Assembly: GCA_038211015.1 (NCBI GenBank)
Contig: JBBQVZ010000155.1
Coordinates: 1 to 6,610, forward strand
DNA: 6,610 nucleotides
Source: JBBQVZ01 sp038211015
GTDB taxonomy: Bacteria > Actinomycetota > UBA4738 > HRBIN12
Reading direction: 5' to 3'
A model generated the notes under the pieces. The model did no database searches and was not told where the DNA came from. It saw nothing but the letters and a program-made list of their open reading frames with translations. Below are positions 1 through 6,610 of this stretch, one piece after another. A program made the position numbers and the translations under genes. The first letter of the stretch is position 1, and each line of letters starts with the position of its first letter.

Positions 1-2
1 TC

Positions 3-3000
3 CGCAAGTCCGTCACGGTCGTGTTCTGCGACGTCACCGGCTCCACGGCGCTCGGGGAGCTCCTGGACCCGGAGACCCTCCGGCGCGTGATGACCCGCTA
101 CTTCGACACGATGAGGACCGCGATCGAGCGCCATGGCGGCACGGTGGAGAAGTTCATCGGGGACGCGGTGATGGCGGTCTTCGGGATCCCGCACGTCCAC
201 GAGGACGACGCGATTCGCGCGGTGCGGGCCGCCGTGGAGATGCGCGACGGGCTGCTCGATCTCAACAAGGAGCTCGAACGCGATCGCGGCGTCACGCTCA
301 TCTCGAGGATCGGCGTGAACACGGGTGAGGTCGTCGCCGGTGATCCGACAACCGGGCAGGCACTCGTCACGGGCGACGCCGTCAATACCGCCGCCCGCCT
401 GGAGCAGGCGGCCACTCCGGGCGAGATCCTGATCGGCGAGGAAACCTATCGACTGACACGCGACGCGGTCAGGGCGGAGCCGACGGATCCGATCGCCGCC
501 AAGGGCAAGGCGGCATCGGTTCCCGCGTATCGACTCGACGACGTCACGGCCGGTGCCGCGGGCCATAGCCGCCGGCTCGACGCGCGGATGATCGGGCGCG
601 ACCGGGAGCTTGCCTTGCTCGGCCAAGCCTTCGAGCGGGCGACGACCGATCGCGCCTGTCACCTCTTCTCGGTCCTGGGAACGGCCGGCGCCGGAAAGAC
701 GCGGCTCGTGGAAGAGTTCGCCTCCCGGGTCGACGCCGTCGCGACCGTCCTTCGCGGACGCTGTCTCGCCTACGGCGACGGCATCACGTTCTGGCCGGTC
801 GTCGAGCTAGTGGGTCAGGCGGCCGGGCTCTCGATCCTCGATGCTCCCGAGGACGCGCGGAGGAAGCTGCTTTCGGTGATCGGCCCGGGAGAGCGTTCGG
901 AGCGGATCGCCGACCTCGTGGCCAGTCTCGTCGGACTGTCGGAGACGCAAGCGCCCGTCGAGGAGTCGTTCTGGGCCCTGCGGCGATTCCTCGAGACCCT
1001 CGCCACCCGTCAACCGCTGCTCCTGTTGCTCGACGATCTCCAATGGGCCGAGTCGACGTTCCTCGACCTCGTGGAGCACGTCGCCGAGTGGTCACGGGAC
1101 GCGCCCATCCTCGTCCTCGCGCAGGCGCGGCCGGAACTTCGCGACGACCGGCCCGGCTGGGGCGGAGGGGTCGCGAACGCGACGTCGATCCTGCTGGAGC
1201 CGCTGAGCGAAGCCGAAACGGTCGTGCTGGTCGCCGATCTGATCGGTGACCCGGGAGCGGCCGCCGAGGTGTCGGAGCGCGTGTCCGAAGCGGCCGAGGG
1301 CAACCCACTGTTCGTCGAGGAGATGGTGGCGATGCTGATCGATGACGGCTACCTCGTACGAGGGGGCCATCGATGGATCGCCACCGGCGACCTGTCGGAG
1401 GTGAAGGTGCCGCCGACCGTCCAGGCCTTGATCGCGGCACGACTCGATCGCCTCGACCCGGTCGAGCATGCGGTGCTGGAGCGAGCCGCGATCATCGGCA
1501 AGGTGTTCGAAGCGTCCTCGATCAGATCGCTCGCGAACGAGGAGCTGTCCGGCAGGGTCGACGAGGGCCTCAGGGCACTCCTGCGCAAGGACCTGATCCG
1601 CCCGGATCGTGGCGACCTCGACGACGAAGACGCCTATCGGTTCCGGCATCTGTTGGTCCGCGACGCCGTGTACGACGCGATGCCGAAGGCGCTGCGAGCC
1701 GAGTTGCACAAGGCGTTCGCGGACTGGCTCGAGCGAGAGGCGGGCTCGGCAAGGGAGCTGGACGAGTTCGTTGGCTATCACCTCGAACGGTCCTACCGGT
1801 ATCTGGAAGAGCTCGGGCCCGTCGACGACGCGGGGAGCGCGATCGCCGCCCGTGCCGGTGCGCACCTGCTCGTCGCAGGAGAACGCGCGTTCGGACGTGG
1901 CGACCTGACGGCGGCCGAGCGGCTCCTCGGTCGAGCGATGGCGTTGCTGCCAGACGACGACCCCGGTGCGCTCTCGGCGGCGCCGTCCCTCGCACAGGCG
2001 ATGTACTACGGCGGCCAGCTCGAGCGAGCCATGGAGTATCTGGATCGGGCGTCCGTCCGAGCCGCCGACGCGGGAGCCGGGACGATCGTTGCCCGCGTCG
2101 CCATCTGGCGCGCGTTGTTGCGGTCGCACCTCGACCCGGACTTCGGGATGCGGCCGGCCCTGACCGAGGTCGAGCGCCACGTCGCCTCGCTGGAGGCCGC
2201 GGGCGACGAGCTCGGCGTGGCCGAGGGGTGGTCGACGGTCGGGGTGTTTCGATTCTGGCTCGGCGACGGTGCGGGGGCCCTGGTAGCGATGGATCGCGGG
2301 CACAGGTATGCCGAGCGCGCCGGGTCCGAGCGGCTCATGCGGATCACCTCCAACGAGTTGCTCGGCCCCTTCGTCTGGGGACCGGTCCCGACCGACGAGG
2401 TGGTAGGGCGGGCCGGTGAGCTCATCGTGCAGATGGAAGCGGTGGGAAGCGCTTCGTACGAGGTCACGCAGTCGCTCGCGGTCGCCTACGCGATGCGTGG
2501 CGAGATCGAGCTCGCGGACGAGCGGTTCGCGTCATCGCGGAGGCGTGCTCGCGAGTTCGGAGAGCGACTGCACCTCGCCGCGTCGCATCCACAACTCGAG
2601 GCCGAGTTGCTGCTCGGACGCTACGCCGAGACAGAGCGCCTCGCGAGGGAAGGCGTCGAGCAGCTGCGCGAGCTCGGCGAGCACGGATACCTCGCGACGT
2701 CGTTGATCTACCTGGCGGACGCGATCGTTTCGCAGGATCGGCCCGACGAAGCCGAGGCGACGTTGAAGGAGGCCCAAGAGCAAGCCGCCGAGGACGACGC
2801 CGTGACCGTGATCGGGATCCGCCGTGTCCGCGCGAAGATCCTGCGCAGCCTGGGAGATCTCCACGGAGCCGAGCGCTCCGCCCGAGAGGCGGTCGCGTCC
2901 GGAGAACCGACCGATTACCTCTATGAGAAGGGCTCCTCGCATCAGGTCCTGGGCGAGATCCTGCTGGCCAAGGGAGAACGCGACGAAGGACTCGAGCAGC

Positions 3001-3086
3001 TTCGCATCGCGCTGGATCTCTTCGAACGCAAAGGTGTCCTGGTCCTTCTGGACGCACTCAGAGCTCGCATCTCGGAGGCCGAATGA
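3..3086 (+). CDS. Class III adenylate/guanylate cyclase fused to AAA_16/STAND ATPase and TPR tail (5'-partial)
   Basis: Multidomain signalling protein, incomplete at the left edge. The frame is open from base 3 (RKSVTVV...) and the GTG at 21 lies inside the first strand of the cyclase fold, so the true start is upstream. Numbering from that GTG, residues 1-150 are a class III cyclase domain: FCDVTGST with metal Asp4, EKFIGDAVMAVFG with Lys44 and metal Asp48, and TGDAVNTAARLE with the catalytic-type Asn122 and Arg126. Residues about 190-440 are an AAA_16/STAND NTPase: Walker A GTAGAGKT (220-227), Walker B LLLLLDDLQW (333-342) and the family's GNPLFVEEM (427-435). From about 461 comes a winged-helix-like stretch, and about 610-1015 is alanine/leucine-rich helical repeat resembling TPRs. 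No membrane segment is visible, so it is probably cytosolic. Family knowledge suggests that it makes cAMP (or cGMP), with the NTPase/TPR part sensing a ligand or partner; the input is unknown. It ends in an ATGA overlap with the MoxR gene. Domain calls are firm; substrate is not. Confidence 0.93.
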   Translation, partial: RKSVTVVFCDVTGSTALGELLDPETLRRVMTRYFDTMRTAIERHGGTVEKFIGDAVMAVFGIPHVHEDDAIRAVRAAVEMRDGLLDLNKELERDRGVTLISRIGVNTGEVVAGDPTTGQALVTGDAVNTAARLEQAATPGEILIGEETYRLTRDAVRAEPTDPIAAKGKAASVPAYRLDDVTAGAAGHSRRLDARMIGRDRELALLGQAFERATTDRACHLFSVLGTAGAGKTRLVEEFASRVDAVATVLRGRCLAYGDGITFWPVVELVGQAAGLSILDAPEDARRKLLSVIGPGERSERIADLVASLVGLSETQAPVEESFWALRRFLETLATRQPLLLLLDDLQWAESTFLDLVEHVAEWSRDAPILVLAQARPELRDDRPGWGGGVANATSILLEPLSEAETVVLVADLIGDPGAAAEVSERVSEAAEGNPLFVEEMVAMLIDDGYLVRGGHRWIATGDLSEVKVPPTVQALIAARLDRLDPVEHAVLERAAIIGKVFEASSIRSLANEELSGRVDEGLRALLRKDLIRPDRGDLDDEDAYRFRHLLVRDAVYDAMPKALRAELHKAFADWLEREAGSARELDEFVGYHLERSYRYLEELGPVDDAGSAIAARAGAHLLVAGERAFGRGDLTAAERLLGRAMALLPDDDPGALSAAPSLAQAMYYGGQLERAMEYLDRASVRAADAGAGTIVARVAIWRALLRSHLDPDFGMRPALTEVERHVASLEAAGDELGVAEGWSTVGVFRFWLGDGAGALVAMDRGHRYAERAGSERLMRITSNELLGPFVWGPVPTDEVVGRAGELIVQMEAVGSASYEVTQSLAVAYAMRGEIELADERFASSRRRAREFGERLHLAASHPQLEAELLLGRYAETERLAREGVEQLRELGEHGYLATSLIYLADAIVSQDRPDEAEATLKEAQEQAAEDDAVTVIGIRRVRAKILRSLGDLHGAERSAREAVASGEPTDYLYEKGSSHQVLGEILLAKGERDEGLEQLRIALDLFERKGVLVLLDALRARISEAE
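3074..3078 (+). promoter_or_regulatory. Ribosome binding site for the MoxR gene, inside the cyclase gene's 3' end
   Basis: GGAGG lies 4 bases before the ATG at 3083 and within the last codons of the upstream cyclase gene. With the 4-base ATGA stop/start overlap it fixes the MoxR start and suggests translational coupling of the two genes. The spacing is a little short but workable. Confidence 0.7.
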
Positions 3087-4039
3087 CCGACCCACAGGCG
3101 GCCCGCGCCCTGGCGAAGGAGCTGTCCGCCCGGGTCGACGAGCGGCTGTTCGGGATGGAAACGCCACTCAAGCTGGTCATGGTCGGGATCGTGACGGGAT
3201 CGCACGTCCTGATCGACGACGTACCGGGCGTCGGCAAGACCACCCTCGTACGGTTGCTGGCCACGCTGCTCGGACTGTCGTTCCAGCGGATCCAGTTCAC
3301 GCCCGACCTCATGCCGACGGACATCACCGGGACGTCCGTGCTCGACATGCGAACGAACGACTTCGCGTTCCGGCCCGGGCCGCTGTTCGCCCAAGTGGTC
3401 CTCGCCGATGAGATCAACCGCGCTACACCGAAAACGCAAGCCGCGCTGCTGGAGGCGATGCAGGAACACCAGATCACGGTCGACGGCGTGAGCCACCCGC
3501 TCCCTGAGCCGTTCTTCGTGCTGGCCACGCAGAATCCCATCGAGCTCGAGGGCACGTTCCCCTTGCCCGAGGCACAGCTCGACCGCTTCTTGCTCCGCGT
3601 CCGGCTCGGCTACCCCAGCGAGGAGCAGGAGGAGCGCATCCTCACCACCAGCCCCGCGCAGCGGAGGTTGCCGATGGAATCGCTCGAGGGCGTCCCCGCG
3701 ATCCGCGACCTCCAGTACCTCGTGGCCGGTATCGCGCTCGAGCATCCGGTCCGCCGCTACATCGTGTCCCTCGCCCGCGCCACGCGCGACCATCCCGAGC
3801 TCTCCGTGGGCGCGAGCCCGCGGGCGGTCGAGCAGATGGGTGACGCCGCGCGCGCCTGGTCCCTGCTCGACGGCCGCGACTACGTCTTACCCGACGACGT
3901 GAAGCTCCTGGCGGAGCCGGTGTTCGCTCATCGGCTGGTGCCGACCACCGACGCACGCATCCGCGATCGGACGGCCGACGAGATCCTCCGCGAGGTCCTC
4001 CGTTCCGTGCCGGTTCCGACGGAGTTCCGGGAGGGCTGA
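3083..4039 (+). CDS. MoxR-family AAA+ ATPase
   Basis: A complete 318-residue MoxR AAA+ ATPase, the usual length for the family. Visible motifs in order: Walker A PGVGKT (48-53), Walker B VLADEINR (106-113), sensor 1 ATQNP (148-152), the EAQLDRFL block with the likely arginine finger Arg168 (163-170), and a sensor 2 region GASPRA with Arg247 (243-248). All residues needed for ATP binding and hydrolysis look intact. MoxR proteins are known or proposed to form hexameric rings that act as chaperones or activators of vWA-containing partners; the partner here is presumably the DUF58 protein encoded next. No signal peptide or membrane segment, so cytosolic. The ATG start is supported by a GGAGG site and by the 4-base overlap with the cyclase gene. 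The specific substrate is unknown. I leave out a gene symbol because MoxR paralogues share no reliable name. Confidence 0.95.
   Translation: MTDPQAARALAKELSARVDERLFGMETPLKLVMVGIVTGSHVLIDDVPGVGKTTLVRLLATLLGLSFQRIQFTPDLMPTDITGTSVLDMRTNDFAFRPGPLFAQVVLADEINRATPKTQAALLEAMQEHQITVDGVSHPLPEPFFVLATQNPIELEGTFPLPEAQLDRFLLRVRLGYPSEEQEERILTTSPAQRRLPMESLEGVPAIRDLQYLVAGIALEHPVRRYIVSLARATRDHPELSVGASPRAVEQMGDAARAWSLLDGRDYVLPDDVKLLAEPVFAHRLVPTTDARIRDRTADEILREVLRSVPVPTEFREG
4029..4035 (+). promoter_or_regulatory. Ribosome binding site that points to a DUF58 start near 4041
   Basis: GGGAGGG sits in the last codons and stop region of the MoxR gene. Counting GGGAGG as 4029-4034, it is 6 bases before an in-frame ACG at 4041, but nearly 50 bases before the first conventional in-frame start, GTG at 4083. 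It therefore argues for a start at or near 4041. This is a purine-rich motif seen in sequence; its use is inference. Confidence 0.5.
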
Positions 4040-4082
4040 CACGGACACGGCGGAACGCCGCCGGATCGCGATCGGGGTCGCG

Positions 4083-5201
4083 GTGCTCGCGGCGCTCCTC
4101 GCCACGGCGTGGGGCCGGACGGCCGCCCTCATGTGGGCGGCGGCGGTCATCGCGATCGCCGGTGGCGCCGCGTGGTGGGCGTCGACGGCATGGCGGCGCG
4201 TGACGGTCGAGGCCTGGTTCGAGCCAGCACGTGCGTTCATCGGCGAGCCGACGTTCCTGGCGATCCGCGTGGCGAACGCCAAACCTCGCGCCCTGCCGAT
4301 CGTGCGCGTCTCGGTCCGCCTGCCGGAGGGACTGGACCAGACCCCCGACCCCGAGCCGACGGCGTTCCACGGACACCGTCAGCGAACACACATGGACGGC
4401 GACGCGGAGGTGGTGCTGCGGTTCCCCGTCCACCCGCAACACCGGGGGGAGTTCTGGCTCGACCGCGTCGACGTCGAGCTGTCCGACCCGTTCGATCTCG
4501 CGCCGATACGGCGCGAGATCGAAGTCGAGCGGCCGCTGCTAATCATGCCCAGCCCGCGAGGCGGGGTCCCCCTGCGGATGCGGCGATGGCTCCCGTTCGG
4601 ATCTCCGGTGCCCGCCGCACGGTTGTTCGAGGACAGCGAGCATTTCGCCGGCGTCAGGGACTACGAGCCGGGCGACCCGATGCATCACGTGCACTGGCGC
4701 CTCTCGGCGCATGCCGGCCACCTCCAGACCAAGATGTACGAGCCCACCCGCTCGGCGGAGGTGCTGTTCGCGCTCGACCTCTCCGACGGCGAGCCGTTCT
4801 GGGAGCGGGCCGATGCAGTGATCGCCGAGGAGACGATCGGGATGGCGAGCTACCTCGCGCGCCAGGCCATCCACGCGGGCTGGCGCGCGGGCCTGGTCGC
4901 GAACACGCACCTGCGGCGCGGTCGAGGTCCGCTCCGGGTCACCGCCGCGTCTTCCGCTGGCCAGGAGTCCATCCTGTTCACGGCGCTCGCCCGCATGCCG
5001 AACCAACCCACGGACGACCTGGCGCCGATCCTGCGCGAGGTCGGACGCCGGCTGACCCGCCGCACGACCGTGGTGGTCCTGTCCCCCGCCCCCGGTCCAT
5101 CGTTGACCCACGAGATGGAACGCCTGCGGCGCCGGGGATCCGACGTGATCCACGTGGTTCCGGCCGGCGCGTGGGAAGACGACAGGGGGGCAGCATCGTG
5201 A
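4083..5201 (+). CDS. DUF58 domain-containing membrane protein (vWA-like partner of MoxR)
   Basis: DUF58 protein, 372 residues from the GTG at 4083, the first conventional start. The diagnostic DUF58 block RDYEPGDPMHHVHWRLSA is at residues 192-209, followed by a vWA-like region starting LFALDLSDGE (Asp232, Ser234) and running to about 350. The N-terminus has a hydrophobic segment at about 14-34. A first one (IAIGVAVLAALLATAW) is cut in half by the GTG start; the open frame continues upstream as DTAERRR before it, giving the two-helix anchor typical of the family. The real start is thus probably about 14 codons earlier (see findings). DUF58 proteins occur next to MoxR genes and are thought to be their vWA-type clients at the membrane; the biochemical role is not established. 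The MIDAS-like motif is incomplete (DLSDG rather than DxSxS), so metal binding is doubtful. It ends with GTGATG, its TGA overlapping the start of the next gene. Confidence 0.9.
   Translation: MLAALLATAWGRTAALMWAAAVIAIAGGAAWWASTAWRRVTVEAWFEPARAFIGEPTFLAIRVANAKPRALPIVRVSVRLPEGLDQTPDPEPTAFHGHRQRTHMDGDAEVVLRFPVHPQHRGEFWLDRVDVELSDPFDLAPIRREIEVERPLLIMPSPRGGVPLRMRRWLPFGSPVPAARLFEDSEHFAGVRDYEPGDPMHHVHWRLSAHAGHLQTKMYEPTRSAEVLFALDLSDGEPFWERADAVIAEETIGMASYLARQAIHAGWRAGLVANTHLRRGRGPLRVTAASSAGQESILFTALARMPNQPTDDLAPILREVGRRLTRRTTVVVLSPAPGPSLTHEMERLRRRGSDVIHVVPAGAWEDDRGAAS
5184..5190 (+). promoter_or_regulatory. Probable ribosome binding site for the DUF4129 gene
   Basis: AGGGGGG in the last codons of the DUF58 gene lies 7 bases before a GTG at 5198 and 10 before the ATG at 5201. 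It is G-rich rather than a perfect GGAGG, so moderately supported. The spacing slightly favours GTG, which would make a 4-base GTGA overlap. Confidence 0.45.
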
Positions 5202-6514
5202 TGCGATCGCTCACGGCGCCGGCCGAAGAGAGCGGGACCAGGCTCCGGGTCGCGGTGGCGGCCGCCGTGCCGGCGGCGCTCGCGGAGGCCGCGGTCCTCT
5301 GCCTGCCGGTGCACACCGTGGTGACGGGCGGCGCGGGAGCGACGGCCCCCATCGCCGTCTTCCTCCCGTCGTTCCTCGCCGCGTTCGCGGTCGCCGTCGC
5401 GCTCGCGACCCGCTACCGGTCCTCGCCGCGGGTCGCGCCCTTCGTGGCCGTCGCGGCGATCGTCGCGGGGGTCCTGCTCGCCAGCGGCGCCGTCCAGCGC
5501 GAGGTCTTCACGGTTCTGGTCTTCCTGCTCATCGGCTTGCGGGCGGTGGCGCTCGGCTTCCGGGACTGGCGCGAGCCGATCGCCGCCTCGTTCCTGATCG
5601 GCGCCGTCGCCCTCGCGGTCGCATCCGTCGTCGGCCAGGCCGCGCCACAGGACTGGGGCCCGCCGCTCGTCGTGTTGATGCCGGTGTTCTTCATCGGGTC
5701 GTTGGCGAGCCGGGCGGTCTCCGTATGGATGACCGACGACGCGGAAGAGCTCCGGCTACAAGACCGCGAGCGCTGGCTCCGGCGCGCGGTGATCGGCACG
5801 CTGTGGGTGCCGGTCACGATGGTGGCAGCGGTCGGGCTCGGCCTGCGGAACGGTGTGCTCGACCACCTGGGATCGTTCCTGGCGCCGGTGGGCAACGCGC
5901 TGGTGTCCCTGCTGGTCTTCGCGTTCACACAGCTCTCGCGACCGATCTTCTGGCTGGTCGACAAACTAGGCATCGATCCCGAGGGCGCTCGGCGTGCGCT
6001 GGACCGGGTGGGAGATAGCACAGCGAACGCGCGTGAGCGCGCCGCTGAACAGGTCGGACAGCCCTCGCTCCTGGGACGGGTCCTGGGTCTCGCACTCTTC
6101 GTCCTTGCCGTGTGGTCCGTGATCCGGCTCATGCGACGCCTCACGCCGGAGGCGGTGGGATCGGATCAGCCGGAGCAGCAGCCCACCGGGGCGGTGACGA
6201 GCGGAACGCTTCCCGACCGGCCGCTCGTTGCGCCACGGATCGCACGCAGGGAACCGCCGGCCGACCGGGTGCGGCGCTGGTACGGCGAGGTGCTCTCGGC
6301 GCTCGCCCACCGAGGAGTTGAGAAGGACCCAGCGTTGACCCCGGCGGAGTTCGTGCCAGAGGTTGCCGTTGCCTACCCTGAAAGCGGCCAGGACTTCGAT
6401 GCGCTCACGCGCGGGTACGAGGACGTCCGGTACGGCTCGGCGCACCTGGACCGGGCGAGCCTCCGCGAACTGGACACGCACCGTCGGAGGATCCTCGCGG
6501 TGATCCGGCGTCGG
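5201..6514 (+). CDS. Polytopic membrane protein with C-terminal DUF4129 domain (3' end lost)
   Basis: An open frame of 438 codons with no stop before the homopolymer tail; it stays formally open to the window edge, but codons after about 6512 are not believable. Numbered from the ATG at 5201 (an in-frame GTG directly precedes it at 5198). Residues 15-310 hold about eight or nine hydrophobic segments, roughly 17-41, 49-69, 78-97, 102-120, 127-145, 155-175, 196-215, 226-252 and 290-310. A charged, Pro-rich linker (315-355) leads to a soluble tail: RRWYGEVLSALAHRG (358-372), LTPAEF (379-384) and LTRGYEDVRYG (402-412). The tail matches the DUF4129 pattern found at the C-terminus of TgpA-like transglutaminases and of separate membrane proteins in MoxR/DUF58 clusters. 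No transglutaminase Cys-His-Asp core is seen. DUF4129 usually ends soon after the YG block, so little of the protein is probably missing. Likely role, by context only: membrane component of the MoxR/DUF58 module, possibly in envelope or exopolymer processing. Confidence 0.82.
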
Positions 6515-6610
6515 GGGGGGGGGGGGGGGGGGGGGCGGCCCCCCCCCCCCCCCGCCGCACGACGGAGACCCACCCCCCCACCCCCCGCCCCCACCCCCCC
6601 CCCCCACCCC
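6513..6610. other. Poly-G / poly-C low-complexity contig end, probable artefact
   Basis: A run of 23 G (6513-6535), then CGG, a run of 15 C (6539-6553), a short mixed island (6554-6572) and C runs of 7, 6 and 12 broken by single A or G. The change from normal coding sequence to homopolymer is abrupt and in the middle of a gene. Poly-G tails are a known no-signal artefact of two-colour sequencing, and a poly-C arm is what its reverse complement would give when joined in assembly. I treat nothing here as genomic. Confidence 0.85.

Noticed and set aside
21..23. GTG as the start of the cyclase gene
   Set aside because: It lies inside the first beta strand of the cyclase domain (VTVVFCDV), and the frame is open and family-like upstream to the window edge. 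The gene is truncated by the window, not started here.
1092..2303. Long open frame on the minus strand (about 400 codons) inside the cyclase gene
   Set aside because: It is antisense to a well-supported coding frame with recognisable domains. Long antisense frames are expected at this GC content, and its translation shows no recognisable domain.
2446..2455. Perfect 10-base palindrome GAAGCGCTTC as a possible operator
   Set aside because: It lies deep within the cyclase coding sequence with no promoter-like context; chance is sufficient.
2942..3793. Minus-strand open frame across the cyclase/MoxR junction
   Set aside because: It overlaps conserved MoxR motifs on the opposite strand and has no domain pattern of its own; a GC-driven shadow.
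5413..6144. Minus-strand open frame of about 240 codons over the membrane protein gene
   Set aside because: Low-complexity Arg/Ser/Thr-rich translation, antisense to a frame with membrane helices and a DUF4129 tail.
6513..6553. Poly-G/poly-C as a terminator, quadruplex element or polyglycine/polyproline domain
   Set aside because: Pure homopolymers interrupting a gene, at the very end of the sequence, are better explained as a sequencing or assembly artefact.

Overview
The window is a GC-rich (roughly 70 % by eye), fully coding stretch with four tightly packed genes on the + strand, all pointing the same way. Codon choice is dominated by G/C at third positions, start codons include GTG, and genes overlap by a few bases. 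Together with a class III cyclase/ATPase/TPR protein of the 'FCDVTGST' type, this suggests an Actinomycetota genome, or less likely Chloroflexota. The homopolymer-ridden right end suggests a draft or metagenomic contig. The assignment to a phylum is inference.

Layout: (1) positions 3-3086, a class III nucleotide cyclase fused to an AAA_16/STAND-type ATPase and a long TPR-like helical tail, whose N-terminus lies left of the window; (2) 3083-4039, a MoxR-family AAA+ ATPase whose ATG overlaps the preceding stop (ATGA); (3) about 4041/4083-5201, a DUF58 membrane-anchored protein with a von Willebrand A-like C-terminal part; (4) 5201-6514, a polytopic membrane protein ending in a DUF4129 domain, which the homopolymer tail cuts off before any stop codon. 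From about 6513 the sequence is a 23-base G run, a 15-base C run and C-rich debris, which I read as a sequencing or assembly artefact. No intergenic gap exceeds about 45 bases, and I see no tRNA, rRNA, CRISPR array, insertion sequence, terminator or clear promoter.

MoxR, DUF58 and DUF4129 form a widely conserved gene set. MoxR ATPases are thought to act as chaperone-like remodelers of vWA-type partner proteins, and DUF4129 membrane proteins often carry or accompany a transglutaminase core. The feature most worth attention is that this set is preceded, with a translationally coupled junction, by a large cyclase/STAND/TPR signalling protein, so that nucleotide signalling and a MoxR envelope module may be expressed as one unit. 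The other point of note is that the DUF58 gene lacks a conventional start codon at the place where its ribosome binding site and membrane topology expect one.
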